Assembly (NCBI RefSeq): GCF_021729015.1
Contig: NZ_JAJQQZ010000003.1
Location: 248,001-312,000, forward strand
Direction: 5' to 3'
DNA: 64,000 bases
From: Halobacterium rubrum
GTDB taxonomy: Archaea; Halobacteriota; Halobacteria; Halobacteriales; Halobacteriaceae
Shown: one piece after another, positions 1 through 8,743 of the stretch
Position numbering within the stretch: position 1 is the first letter of the stretch
Layout of the letters: every line of letters starts with the position of its first letter
The notes under the pieces: generated by a model
Database searches by the model: none
Told to the model about the DNA's origin: nothing
Seen by the model: the letters and a program-made list of their open reading frames with translations, nothing else
Made by a program: the position numbers and the translations under genes

Positions 1-1421
1 AACCCCGCCTCGCCGCCCCCCGATTGTGGGTCGACGCTCGCCACCGTCACGGCCACGTCCTCGCCGCCGTGCTCGACGGCGTTCCGGAAGAGGTTCTCGA
101 AGACGGTGCGGAGTCGCTCGGGGTCCGCCGCCAGCCGCTCGCCGGCGTCCGTGTCGACGGTCAGCGACGCCGTCTCGGGGAGTGCTGTCGACGCGGCGGC
201 GGTCGCGACCTCCGCCAGCGACACGACCTCGAGGTCGCCGACAACCGTCCCCTGCGAGGCGAGCTCTCTGACCTCCTCGACGAGTTCGCTCATCCGGTCG
301 ACGGCCGACTGCGCCTCCGCGACTGACGCCGCGCCGTCCTCGCCCTCGTCGAGGCGTTCGGCCGCCAGCTCGAGGTGTCCGGAGGCGGCGTTCAGTGGGC
401 TCCGGAGGTCGTGGCTGACGACGCCCGCGAACTCGTCGAGGCGGTCCGCCTGCCTGCCGAGCCGGTCGCGCTCGCGCTCGTGCTCGAGTTCGCGCTCCAG
501 CCAGCTCGCGAGCAGGTCGACGAACGCCTCGTCGGCCGCCGTGATGGGTTCGGGATGAGCGTCCCTGTCGGCGAAACACACCGTCCCGTGGGTCGTGCCG
601 TCGAGGCGGATCTCCGAGCCGACGTAGCACTCCAGCCCGAACACGTCGTACGCGCGGTCGTCGCCGAACGGCGACTCGCCGACGTCCTCCAGCACGTTCG
701 GGGAGTCGGCCGCGATGGTGTCCTTGCAGTACGTGTCGAGGAGGTCGGCCTGCTCGCCCGGCTGCAGGAGCGGGTGGTCGCCGACGGACGCCCGGACGAA
801 CTGAGCGTCACCGTCGATCCTCGTGTAGAACCCCACCGGAAGCCCGAGGTAGTCGCTCCCGAGTTCGAGGACGGCCTGCACGCGCTCCGCGAAGCCGGTT
901 TCCTCGCCGCTTGCCGTTCGCTCGAGGAGCGCACGCAGTGTCTCGAGGGCCGCAGCGACGTCGGCGGTCGCCGAGTCGTCGACCGGCTGCCCCGTCACCG
1001 CCACGGCGTGCGATTCCTCGTCGGTCTCCTCCCTGTCGGTCTCCTCCCCGTCGTCGACGGCCAGTGCCGGCATCGGCTGGAGTTCGAGGTCGACGGTCAC
1101 CGTCTCGCCCTCTGCGTCGACGTGCGTCGACCTGAACTCGCAGGCCTCGCCGCCGACGGCGGCCGCGACCCGGTCCCGGACCGCCGCCTGGACCTCCGGG
1201 TCGTGTTCGAACCACGGCGTCTCCCAGAAGAACTCGCCGTCGACGTCCCCCTCGGACGCGCCGACGAGCTCCCGGGCGGCGTCGTTGGCGTACTCCAGGC
1301 GGCCGTCCGGTCCGACGACACCCGCGTACCACGACTGTGGCCCGAACAGCAGTTCGGCGATCTCCCGACGGAGTCCGCGGTCGGACTCGGACAGATTCCG
1401 GCGCAGGGGAGTGTCGCTCAT
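1..1421 (-). CDS. PAS-GAF sensor histidine kinase, C-terminus cut by window edge
   Basis: This is a cytoplasmic sensor histidine kinase read from an ATG at 1421 to the window edge, so about 473 residues are visible. A PAS-like region covers roughly residues 20-140 and a GAF-like region 165-310. A short coiled linker leads to the HisKA domain, with the H-box VVSHDLRSPLN and its phospho-accepting His near residue 336. The N-box ENLFRNAVEHGG of the ATPase domain lies near residue 445; the G-boxes would be beyond the edge. No membrane segment is seen, so the input is probably intracellular. Its kinase core closely resembles that of the kinase at 17942-19897. The ligand and the partner regulator cannot be told from the window. 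Confidence 0.9.
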   Translation of the reverse strand, partial: MSDTPLRRNLSESDRGLRREIAELLFGPQSWYAGVVGPDGRLEYANDAARELVGASEGDVDGEFFWETPWFEHDPEVQAAVRDRVAAAVGGEACEFRSTHVDAEGETVTVDLELQPMPALAVDDGEETDREETDEESHAVAVTGQPVDDSATADVAAALETLRALLERTASGEETGFAERVQAVLELGSDYLGLPVGFYTRIDGDAQFVRASVGDHPLLQPGEQADLLDTYCKDTIAADSPNVLEDVGESPFGDDRAYDVFGLECYVGSEIRLDGTTHGTVCFADRDAHPEPITAADEAFVDLLASWLERELEHERERDRLGRQADRLDEFAGVVSHDLRSPLNAASGHLELAAERLDEGEDGAASVAEAQSAVDRMSELVEEVRELASQGTVVGDLEVVSLAEVATAAASTALPETASLTVDTDAGERLAADPERLRTVFENLFRNAVEHGGEDVAVTVASVDPQSGGGEAG

Positions 1422-1513
1422 CAGTTTGCCGGAAGGAGGACCGCCACCAGCGTAAGTCTGGCCCTCGGCGCGGGTGCCGTGGCTTTTTGCCCGCCAAGGC
1501 ACTACGGGAGCGC

Positions 1514-1840
1514 ATGGCTGCGCGTCCACCGACGGGTGACGACGAGAACGCCGACGCCGAGCCGGTCGTGTTCGGTATCGCCACCGTCGACGAGTACCTC
1601 CGCGACGCCGACGTCTCCTTCCCGGCGGCGGGCGACGAGGTCGTCGCCGCCGTCGGCGACCCCGACGTGAAGGTGGGGCCGACCGCACACACCGTCGCGC
1701 TCTCGACGGCCGTCGAGCGCACCGGCCGCAGCGAGTTCGAGACGCGACGCGAGTTCCTCGACGCGCTCCACGACGAGTTCGAGCGCGAACGCCACCAGAG
1801 CGGCGGCATCGTCTCCTGGCTGCGGTCGCTGGTGCCCTGA
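1514..1840 (+). CDS. Conserved haloarchaeal hypothetical protein
   Basis: This acidic, soluble 108-residue protein has no recognised catalytic motif. The ATG at 1514 was chosen because a T-rich TATA-like element (1483-1489) lies about 27 bp upstream, as in a leaderless transcript. A longer in-frame extension from 1337 would run back through the divergent kinase gene and has shadow-frame composition. The gene starts 92 bp from the divergent histidine kinase and ends 14 bp before the ABM-domain gene, with which it may be cotranscribed. It resembles small haloarchaeal DUF families (possibly DUF5789-like), but I cannot assign a function. Confidence 0.7.
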   Translation: MAARPPTGDDENADAEPVVFGIATVDEYLRDADVSFPAAGDEVVAAVGDPDVKVGPTAHTVALSTAVERTGRSEFETRREFLDALHDEFERERHQSGGIVSWLRSLVP

Positions 1841-1854
1841 CGAGCGTCGCCGCG

Positions 1855-2184
1855 ATGTACCTCGTGACCTTCCGCATCGACCCGGGGGAGTACGACGAGG
1901 CGTTCCACGACCTGAACGACCGGATTCAGGCGGCCGCCGAGGCCACGGACGGGTACCGCGGCAAGCGCACGTGGAACGACCCGGAGAGCGGCGATGTCCT
2001 CGTCGTCTACTACTGGGAGTCGCTCGACGCCCTCGAGTCATTCGGTGCCGACGACGACCACGTCCGGGCGAAACAGCGGTGGGCGGAGTGGTACGACGCG
2101 TACGAAGTCACCGTCACCGAGGTCCTCGAGACCTACGGAAGCGGATTCGGAGATGACGCGGACCCGCCGGAGCAGCCGGAGTAG
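1855..2184 (+). CDS. Antibiotic biosynthesis monooxygenase (ABM)-like domain protein
   Basis: This 109-residue protein looks like a single dimeric alpha/beta-barrel domain of the ABM superfamily. The pattern is a beta strand (MYLVTFRI), a helix, a central strand with the VVYYWES motif typical of this fold, and a helix rich in W and A (KQRWAEWYDAY). Such domains serve as small monooxygenases, haem-degrading enzymes or ligand-binding modules, so the substrate is unknown. The acidic, proline-rich tail is disordered. It lies 14 bp after the preceding small gene, probably in one transcript. Confidence 0.65.
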   Translation: MYLVTFRIDPGEYDEAFHDLNDRIQAAAEATDGYRGKRTWNDPESGDVLVVYYWESLDALESFGADDDHVRAKQRWAEWYDAYEVTVTEVLETYGSGFGDDADPPEQPE

Positions 2185-2234
2185 CCGTTCTTCGAGGCAC
2201 GTCGCGAGCTCCGCAACCGAACCGACAGCGGCGG

Positions 2235-2909
2235 TCAGGAACGAATCCGGTCAACGGCGTCGAGGAAGCCGTCGCCGTACGAGCCGTCGACGACCTCGTC
2301 AGCCGTCCGCTTCGCGATGTCCTCGGCGTTCGCGACGGCGTACGACTCGCCCGCGACCTCGAACAGTTCGACGTCGTTGGGGGAGTCGCCGACGGCCGCG
2401 AAGTCCGCGACGTCGACGCCGAGGCGCTCTGCGACGGCGGGGAGCGCGTCACCCTTGCTCATCCCTTCGCTCTTGACGTGGTACGCGAACCCGGTGTCGA
2501 CGACGTGGAGGCCGTGGCGTTCGGCAATCTCGGAGAGCACGTCCAGGGGCCTGTCGCGGCGGACGGCGAGCTCGGTCTCCCGCCAGCGGTTCGTGAGGTC
2601 GGCGTCGCCCCAGCCGAGGTCGTAACCCTCGGCCTCGAACGCCTCGGCAACCTGGTCGGCGGCCCGGCGGTCACCGAAGTACAGCAGTTCGTCGTCGACG
2701 TACGCGACGCCGCCGTTCTCGGCGACGACGCACTCCTCGACGCCGACGAACTGGCAGAGTGCGACGGGGTACGGCAGGGCTTTCCCCGTGGCAATCACGA
2801 CGGGGGCGTCCCACCCGCGGAGCACGTCCATCACGCGGCTGTCGATGGAGCGGTCCTCGCGGCTGAGTGTGCCGTCGATGTCGACGGCCAGCGGCGGGTC
2901 TTCGGCCAT
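2235..2909 (-). CDS. pgp: HAD-family phosphatase, phosphoglycolate phosphatase type (TA0175-like)
   Basis: This 224-residue HAD hydrolase has motif I around D10 and D12 (VDIDGT), a conserved lysine near 152 (MSKGD) and the acidic motif GDSPNDVELF with D175 and D179. The large cap inserted between motifs I and III marks the Cof-type IIB subclass. The archaeal family includes Thermoplasma TA0175 phosphoglycolate phosphatase, which clears 2-phosphoglycolate; sugar phosphates are other plausible substrates. It starts 34 bp after the MATE exporter stop on the same strand and may share its transcript. Length is normal for the family. Confidence 0.85.
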   Translation of the reverse strand: MAEDPPLAVDIDGTLSREDRSIDSRVMDVLRGWDAPVVIATGKALPYPVALCQFVGVEECVVAENGGVAYVDDELLYFGDRRAADQVAEAFEAEGYDLGWGDADLTNRWRETELAVRRDRPLDVLSEIAERHGLHVVDTGFAYHVKSEGMSKGDALPAVAERLGVDVADFAAVGDSPNDVELFEVAGESYAVANAEDIAKRTADEVVDGSYGDGFLDAVDRIRS

Positions 2910-2943
2910 ACCCCGACTCGACGCCGCGCGCCCTTAGGGATTC

Positions 2944-4374
2944 TCAGTCGGCGGCGTCCGGCCGGTACTCGCGGCTGATGGCCTTCCACTTCCCGGTGCC
3001 GAACCGGTAGTAGTTGATGGCGGCCGGGATGGTGGTCTCGGCGAACAGCGAGAGGTACAGGCCTAGCATCCCCAGTTGCGTCGTCGCGCCGAGGTACACC
3101 AGTGGGATGGCGCCGCCGAACATCCCCAGTATCCGCGAGTAGAACGGCCACCGGGTGTCGCCGGTGGCGTCGAGCGCGCCGGCCGCAGCGGCGCTGACAC
3201 CCTGGGGAATCACCGCGATTGCGGCGACGTAGACGAGGTCGACGGCGATGGGGACACTGGGATCGTTCGGTGACTCCACGAACAGCACGACGATGTCGGT
3301 CGCGAACAGCCCGACGACGCCCGCGAACAGGACGTAGGTGGCGACCGAGAACAGCGTGATTTCGCGGCCGTAGGCGGCCGCTGTGGACTCGTCGCCCTGT
3401 CCGAGTTCCTGCCCGACGAGGCTGGACGCGGCGAGCCCGAACCCCCAGCCGGGCGTGTTCATGATGCCGAGGATGCGGCGGGCGACGATGTAGGCGGCGA
3501 CCACCGGCTCGCCGAGCAGCGCGACGAACGCCAGAAGCGGGAAGCGGGCCGCCGTCCAGACGGAGTTCCGGCCGACGACTGGCAGCCCGATTTCGACGAT
3601 GTCCCGGCACTCCTCGCGTGCCCAGTAGCTGCCCCACGGCGAGATGGCGACGGGGAACGAGCCGACCAGGGGCAGGCCGCCGCGAGCGAAGCCGACGGCG
3701 AACGCGCCCGTGACGACGACGTTGCTGACGACGGTGCCGAGGCCGGCGCCGACGACGCCGAGGTCGAGGCCGAAGATGAACACGGCGTTCAGGCCGACGT
3801 TGATGACGGCGCCGCCGCCGCGCAGCAGCATCGCCGTGTAGGCGTCGTCGGCGCCGATGAGCGCGCGGCTGCCGATGAGGTTCAGCCCCGCGAACGGTAC
3901 GCCGAACGCCAGCACGCGGAGGTAGTCGGCGCCGTACTGGATGGACTGCGGGCTGTCGGTGAGCAGGCCGATGAGGAACTCGGGGAAGAGGTAGAACGAG
4001 AGCGCGACCGGCAGCGTGGCGGCGACGGTGAGCGCCGCACTCGACCGGATTGCCTGCCCGAGTTCGTCGAAGGCCTCGGCGCCGAACCGCTGGGAGACGA
4101 GCGCGATGGTGCCGGCCGCCAGCCCGCCGCCGATGCTGAACGCCGCGCCCCAGTACGGTCCCGCGAACCCGACGCCGGCGATGGCCGTCGACCCGAGCGC
4201 CACGCCGACCATCGCCACGTCCGCCGCGCTCTTGGACATGCGCGCGACGCCCGTGACGATGCGCGGCCACGCCAGCTCGGAGGTCCGGCGCGCGCGCTCC
4301 TCGGAGATGAGGCCGAGTCGCGCGATGGCAACGCCGACTGCGCGAAGCAGCCAGCTGAACGGGTTGGGGACCAC
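2944..4374 (-). CDS. MATE-family multidrug/toxin efflux protein
   Basis: This 476-residue integral membrane protein has about twelve hydrophobic segments in the two-bundle layout of MATE antiporters. They export cationic compounds in exchange for sodium or protons. A motif typical of haloarchaeal members lies near the N-terminus (ELAWPRIVTGVARMSKSAADVAMVG region, residues about 33-57). I chose the GTG at 4374 because haloarchaeal homologues begin with a PNPF-like sequence. A GTG at 4413 would add 13 residues but would overlap the likely promoter. Transported substrates are unknown. The phosphatase gene follows 34 bp downstream. Confidence 0.88.
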   Translation of the reverse strand: MVPNPFSWLLRAVGVAIARLGLISEERARRTSELAWPRIVTGVARMSKSAADVAMVGVALGSTAIAGVGFAGPYWGAAFSIGGGLAAGTIALVSQRFGAEAFDELGQAIRSSAALTVAATLPVALSFYLFPEFLIGLLTDSPQSIQYGADYLRVLAFGVPFAGLNLIGSRALIGADDAYTAMLLRGGGAVINVGLNAVFIFGLDLGVVGAGLGTVVSNVVVTGAFAVGFARGGLPLVGSFPVAISPWGSYWAREECRDIVEIGLPVVGRNSVWTAARFPLLAFVALLGEPVVAAYIVARRILGIMNTPGWGFGLAASSLVGQELGQGDESTAAAYGREITLFSVATYVLFAGVVGLFATDIVVLFVESPNDPSVPIAVDLVYVAAIAVIPQGVSAAAAGALDATGDTRWPFYSRILGMFGGAIPLVYLGATTQLGMLGLYLSLFAETTIPAAINYYRFGTGKWKAISREYRPDAAD

Positions 4375-4479
4375 GAGTGTCAGTCGTTCCGGGTGGAACG
4401 GACAAAAGCGCACCTATTTCGGAACGAAACACCTCCAGTGCGTTTCACCGAGTCCGGGGGGTGGCCCGGTGCGGGCCGA

Positions 4480-5586
4480 CTACGCCTGCCAGCCCCGGTC
4501 CGAGTCGTTGAGGCGCTCGCAGCCGTCGGCCGTGACGGCGACGAGGTCCTCGATGCGGACGCCGAACTCGCCGGGGAGGTAGACGCCGGGCTCGACGGAG
4601 AACACCATCCCCTCCTCGAGTTCGCGGTCGCTGCCGGCGACGATGTACGGCTCCTCGTGGACCTCCAGGCCGACGCCGTGCCCGGTGCGGTGGACGAACT
4701 CGTCGCCGTAGCCTGCCGCGTCGATGACGCTGCGCGCGGCGGCGTCCACTTCGCCGGCCGTCACGCCCGGTTTCACGGCGTCGACGGCGGCCTGCTGGGC
4801 CTCCCGGACGACGTCGTGGACCGCCTCGAAGCCCGCCGGCGGGTCGCCGGCGAAGACGACGGTCCGGGTCTGGTCGCTCGGGTAGCTGTCGACGCGCGTG
4901 CCGAAGTCACAGACCACCGGGTCGCCGGCCTCGATCTCGCGGTCGCCGTGCGTGTGGTGGGGTTTCGCGCCGTTCGGCCCGCTGCCGGTGATGACCTCGA
5001 AGGAGACGCCGGTGCCGCCGTGGGCTGCGAGTCGGTCGGCGACGTAGTCGGCGAGCTCGCGCTCGGTCATCCCGACGGCGTCCGCGCCGAGGTCCCGGAC
5101 GTCGTCCATCGCGGCGTCGGCCGCCTCGCCGGCGCACCGGAGCGCGTCGAGTTCGGCGTCGTCCTTCCGCACGCGAAGCGGCGCGAGCACGTCGTCTGCG
5201 AGGGCCCAGGTGGCGTCGGGCAGCGTCTCCCGCAGCGACTGCGTGAACCGCGCCCACATCGTCGGGTCCACGAGCAGTTCGCCGCCGGTCAACCCCTTCT
5301 CCTCGGCGACCTCGGCGACCAGCGACTCGGGGTCCTCGCTGTCGGTGTACGTGCGGACGTCCGCCACCCACGTCTCCTCGTCGAGTTGCTCCTCGTAGAG
5401 CGCGGGTGCGACGAACGCCGGTTCGCCGTCGGCCGGCACGAACAGCAGGAGGTGGCGCTCCGAGGGCGTCTCCTCGAAGCCGGCGAGGTAGGAGAGGTTC
5501 GGACTCGGGAACAGGACGGCGCCCGCCGCGCCGGCGTCCCGGAGTCGCTGCTGGCAGTCTCGCGTCCGTGTCTCGAAGACGCTCAT
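4480..5586 (-). CDS. pepQ: M24-family Xaa-Pro aminopeptidase/dipeptidase
   Basis: This 368-residue cytosolic metallopeptidase probably cleaves X-Pro bonds in small peptides. The creatinase-like N-terminal domain (about 1-135) precedes a pita-bread catalytic domain. All five dinuclear metal ligands are visible: D227 and D238 in the DFGTRVDSYPSDQTRT motif, H303 (TGHGVGLEVHE), E332 (SVEPGVY) and E346 (RIED). The length matches archaeal prolidases. Aminopeptidase P and dipeptidase activities cannot be separated by sequence alone. The gene stands alone between the divergent-looking MATE promoter region and the NosD-like gene. Confidence 0.92.
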   Translation of the reverse strand: MSVFETRTRDCQQRLRDAGAAGAVLFPSPNLSYLAGFEETPSERHLLLFVPADGEPAFVAPALYEEQLDEETWVADVRTYTDSEDPESLVAEVAEEKGLTGGELLVDPTMWARFTQSLRETLPDATWALADDVLAPLRVRKDDAELDALRCAGEAADAAMDDVRDLGADAVGMTERELADYVADRLAAHGGTGVSFEVITGSGPNGAKPHHTHGDREIEAGDPVVCDFGTRVDSYPSDQTRTVVFAGDPPAGFEAVHDVVREAQQAAVDAVKPGVTAGEVDAAARSVIDAAGYGDEFVHRTGHGVGLEVHEEPYIVAGSDRELEEGMVFSVEPGVYLPGEFGVRIEDLVAVTADGCERLNDSDRGWQA

Positions 5587-5655
5587 ACCACAGCGTCGCG
5601 TCGAGCCGTCTTCAATCCCACCGGGGCGGGGCGCACCGCCGGCCGGCTCCCCGAC

Positions 5656-7296
5656 TCACTCGTCCTCGTTCGGCTCCGGAATCTCGTCGGTGACGTCCTC
5701 GCCGTCCAGTTCGAGGACGTAGTCGGCTGCCGGTGCGGGCGTGTAGAACTCCACGACTTCGCCGTCTACCTCGAAGGCGTCCCCGGCGTTGCTCCCCGTC
5801 GACCCGACGACCGTGACCGTCCCGTCGCCGTTGTCGACGACCTGGTCGCCGCTGTCGGCGGCCACGTTCTCGGTCTCCGTTCCCTCGACGTCGCCGTCGA
5901 CCACGAAGAGGTAGCCGAAGTCGCCGCTCGTGGTGGCCTGCACGACCAGCGTGCCGTCACCGACCGCTTCCTCGGCGTCGTTCTCCGCCTCCTCCGCCTC
6001 ACTCTCGTCGCCGTCCTCCTCACTCCGGTCGCCGTCCTCCTGCTGGCTGGAGGCGTCCAGCGCGACGACGGTGCCGTCGCCGGTCACTGTGCCGGAGACG
6101 GTGCCGGCGTCGGTGTCCGTGCGCCGGTCGGCGACCCGCTGCCAGCCGCTGCCGTCGTACCGCCAGAGGCTGCTGGCCGCCGGGTCGTCGACGGAGAGCG
6201 TCGTCGTGACTGCGTTCTCGACGCTCGAGAGCGCGACGGCGTCCTCGGTCGCGAGCGGGCGCGGCGGCTCCGGGAGGCCGGTGGCGTCGGCCCGCTCGAC
6301 GGTCACGGGGTTGGCGGGAAACGACAGCGACGCCGCGTCGCCGAGGTGGAGGCCGTCGGCGACGAACTCGCTGTCGAGTTCCGACGACTCGTGGCCGACC
6401 GCTGGGCCGCCGTTCGCCCGGACGGTGACGTTCCGGAGCGCGTCCTCGTACGCCGGCACGCCGAACACGCCGGCCCCGTCGTTGCCGGCCACGACGCTGT
6501 CCCGGAGCGTGTTCCCGAAGCTGTCGGAGAACTGCACGCCCGGGCCACGGTTGTCGCCGACGGTTGCGTCCGCGACGTCGTTGTCCCCGGTGTCCGTGGA
6601 GAAGTAGACGCCGGCGCCACGGTCCGACTCGCCGCCGTTTCCGGTCGCCGTGAGATTCCGGATGGTGTTCCCCCGGGCGACCTGGAGCAACGCGACGCCG
6701 TACTCGCCGTTCCCGCGGGCGGTGACGTCCCGAAGCGTCGAGTTCTGGACTTCCCAGAGCGTCACGCCGTCGTCGTTACTGGTGGCGGTGACGTTCCGCG
6801 CCGTGACGTTCTCGACGTCTGTCAGCCGCAGGCCGGCGTAGCGGTTCTCGCGAGCGGTCACGCCCGAGAGGTGCACGTCGGTCCCGCCGCCGTCGAGCTT
6901 GCCGACCGCGACGCCGTTCGACCAGTTCGTGGCGGTGAGGTTCCGGACGGTGACGTTCTCCAGCGCGCTCTCGGGGGTCGGGGAGCCGTCCTCACCACGG
7001 AACACCAGCACGCCGTCGCCGCTGGCGTTCTGGCCGGCGATGGTGTGGCCGTTGCCGTCGAGGACGACGTCGCTGGCGGCGACGTGGATGCAGGCGTCGG
7101 CAGCGCTGGCGGTCACGTTGCCGACGAGTTCGTACTCGCCGGGGTCGTCGATGACGCGACACGAGTCGACCTGCTGGGCCTGCTGTGTTGCGGCTGCCGT
7201 CGACGGCGGGGCCGCGACGGCGGCGACCGGCGCGAGGAGCGCGAGCACGACCACGACGACTGCGGCTGCCTGACCGCGGCCCGCTGTTCGTTGCAT
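5656..7296 (-). CDS. Secreted right-handed beta-helix (NosD-like) repeat protein
   Basis: This 546-residue exported protein begins with a signal peptide: basic residues, a long run of Ala, Val and Leu, then cleavage near the AAPPS stretch. Residues about 45-330 form a right-handed parallel beta-helix with recurrent NVTVRNLTATN-like rungs, the fold of NosD and CASH-domain proteins. Many N-x-T/S sites suggest surface N-glycosylation. A highly acidic linker (residues about 410-450) joins a C-terminal beta-rich domain of about 90 residues. The ATG at 7296 gives the best signal peptide; a GTG at 7314 is also possible. No nos operon is nearby, so a copper role is not supported. It may bind or cleave polysaccharide. 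Confidence 0.82.
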   Translation of the reverse strand: MQRTAGRGQAAAVVVVVLALLAPVAAVAAPPSTAAATQQAQQVDSCRVIDDPGEYELVGNVTASAADACIHVAASDVVLDGNGHTIAGQNASGDGVLVFRGEDGSPTPESALENVTVRNLTATNWSNGVAVGKLDGGGTDVHLSGVTARENRYAGLRLTDVENVTARNVTATSNDDGVTLWEVQNSTLRDVTARGNGEYGVALLQVARGNTIRNLTATGNGGESDRGAGVYFSTDTGDNDVADATVGDNRGPGVQFSDSFGNTLRDSVVAGNDGAGVFGVPAYEDALRNVTVRANGGPAVGHESSELDSEFVADGLHLGDAASLSFPANPVTVERADATGLPEPPRPLATEDAVALSSVENAVTTTLSVDDPAASSLWRYDGSGWQRVADRRTDTDAGTVSGTVTGDGTVVALDASSQQEDGDRSEEDGDESEAEEAENDAEEAVGDGTLVVQATTSGDFGYLFVVDGDVEGTETENVAADSGDQVVDNGDGTVTVVGSTGSNAGDAFEVDGEVVEFYTPAPAADYVLELDGEDVTDEIPEPNEDE

Positions 7297-7467
7297 GGCT
7301 GATGTGACGCGCATCTACCACGTCGGCGTATCGTCAGGCTGCCTGCGGAGCGGCGTCGGAGGGCTCACCGTCTGCCGTCGGATGCGTACAGGGTGGTGGC
7401 CAGCTAACGTCGAGTAGCGGCCGAGAAGTGCCCAGTCTTATGCGTGCTGTCACCGTACCCGTACGCG

Positions 7468-7725
7468 ATGAGTTTCGCAGCACGCCTGGGGGACGCAGCG
7501 ACCCGACGACCGCTCGCGCTCGTTGGGCTGGCGTTCGCCGCCGCGGGAGTGACGCACTTCTACCAGTGGACCGACGGCGCGGCGCCCGGCCGCCAGTTCA
7601 GTGACGCGCTCGGACAGGGGAACTACGCGACTGCCGCGCCGGAGCTGGTGGCGTACGCCACCGGCCACCCGGCGTACGTCGCCGCCGTGGTGGTCGGCGT
7701 CGCGTTGCTGTTCCGCGGCGAGTGA
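7468..7725 (+). CDS. Small two-helix membrane protein
   Basis: This 85-residue protein has hydrophobic segments near residues 15-30 and 66-82, with a polar middle containing THFYQWTDGA. No motif identifies its role. The ATG at 7468 is favoured because TATA-like sequence GTCTTATGC (7434-7442) lies at the leaderless distance. An ATG-like start at 7444 would fall on that element. It ends 73 bp before the HTH regulator gene, which has its own promoter. Confidence 0.65.
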   Translation: MSFAARLGDAATRRPLALVGLAFAAAGVTHFYQWTDGAAPGRQFSDALGQGNYATAAPELVAYATGHPAYVAAVVVGVALLFRGE

Positions 7726-7767
7726 CCCGACCTCTCGGTTCGGTTACAAAAATCCGTTTGCGGGAAC

Positions 7768-7776
7768 GATTATACG
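7768..7776 (+). promoter_or_regulatory. TATA box for the HTH regulator gene
   Basis: The sequence GATTATACG sits about 27 bp before the ATG at 7799, the usual spacing for a leaderless haloarchaeal transcript. It argues for the shorter start of the regulator. Confidence 0.6.
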
Positions 7777-7798
7777 GGACGTCCACGAACGCGTTGGT

Positions 7799-8734
7799 AT
7801 GAGCGGCTCCGAACAGTCCCCCGAGTCCGACGGCCCGGCGGTCGGCCCCGACGTCGACGACGGCCTGCCGGCCGCCGAGGCGTTCGCCCTCCTCGGGAAC
7901 GAGACCCGAATCGACATCCTGCAGGCGCTCTGGCGCGCCCCCGACCACCCGGTGGCGTTCTCCGCGCTCCGCAAGCGCGTCGGCATGCGCGACTCCGCGC
8001 AGTTCAACTACCACCTCTCGAAGCTCACCGACCACTTCGTGCGGTCGACCGACGACGGCTACGAGTTCCAGTACGCGGGCGAGAAGGTCGTTCGCGCCAT
8101 CCTCGCCGGGACGTTCACCGACCGGGTGTCGCTGGAGTTCCCCGTCGCCGGCGAGTGCTTCGAGTGCGGCGCAGCCCTGGAAGGCCGATACAGCGACGAG
8201 CGCCTCGGCGTCCGGTGTTCGGCCTGCGACACGACCTACGGCCGGTACGCGTTCCCGCCGGGCGGGCTGCGGGACCGCTCCGACGCCGAGGTCGCGGCGG
8301 CCTTCGACCAGCGCGTCCGCCACCTCCACTGTCTGGCCGCCGACGGCGTCTGCCCCGAGTGCGGCGGCAGAGTGGCCACCGAGATCACGCCGGACGACGA
8401 CGACCGCCTCGACCTCGACGTGCGCGTCGACCACACCTGCCAGCAGTGCCAGCACACCATCTCGTCGCCCGTCGGCCTCTCCCTGCTGGACGACGCCACC
8501 GTCGTTGCCTTCCACGCCGAGCACGGCGTCGACCTGACGAGCACCGAACACTGGACGCTGGACTGGTGCGTGACCGACCAGACGACCGCCTACGACCCCG
8601 ACCGCGACCGGGTGTCCGTCGGCATCACGCTGGGCGGCGAGACGCTGACGGTCACGCTCGACGGCGACCTCCGGGTCGTCGACACCGAGCGCCGCTGCGA
8701 GGGCGCCGACGGCGAGAGCGCCGCGACGGTCTGA
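7799..8734 (+). CDS. ArsR-type winged-helix regulator with C-terminal zinc-ribbon-like regions
   Basis: This 311-residue protein carries an N-terminal winged helix (about 25-100) with the signature ALLGNETRIDILQAL and the wing-helix QFNYHLSKLTDHF, typical of haloarchaeal ArsR-like regulators. Two cysteine clusters follow: CFECG paired with CSAC (about 120-145) and CPECG paired with CQQC (about 190-225). They look like zinc ribbons, probably for metal binding or dimerisation. The C-terminal 90 residues are beta-rich. It has its own TATA box 27 bp upstream. A natural target is unknown; the convergent lhgO gene and the upstream small membrane gene are neighbours. Confidence 0.82.
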   Translation: MSGSEQSPESDGPAVGPDVDDGLPAAEAFALLGNETRIDILQALWRAPDHPVAFSALRKRVGMRDSAQFNYHLSKLTDHFVRSTDDGYEFQYAGEKVVRAILAGTFTDRVSLEFPVAGECFECGAALEGRYSDERLGVRCSACDTTYGRYAFPPGGLRDRSDAEVAAAFDQRVRHLHCLAADGVCPECGGRVATEITPDDDDRLDLDVRVDHTCQQCQHTISSPVGLSLLDDATVVAFHAEHGVDLTSTEHWTLDWCVTDQTTAYDPDRDRVSVGITLGGETLTVTLDGDLRVVDTERRCEGADGESAATV

Positions 8735-8743
8735 CGAGGCCCG

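Noticed and set aside
5656-7296. Copper-binding nitrous oxide reductase accessory NosD
   Set aside because: Only the beta-helix fold is shared; there are no nos genes nearby and the C-terminal domain differs.
4393-7302. A 969-codon open frame on the plus strand
   Set aside because: It lies opposite the prolidase and NosD-like genes, which have clear domains. Its product is Val/Arg/Asp-rich with no motif. Long antisense frames are expected where third positions are G/C.
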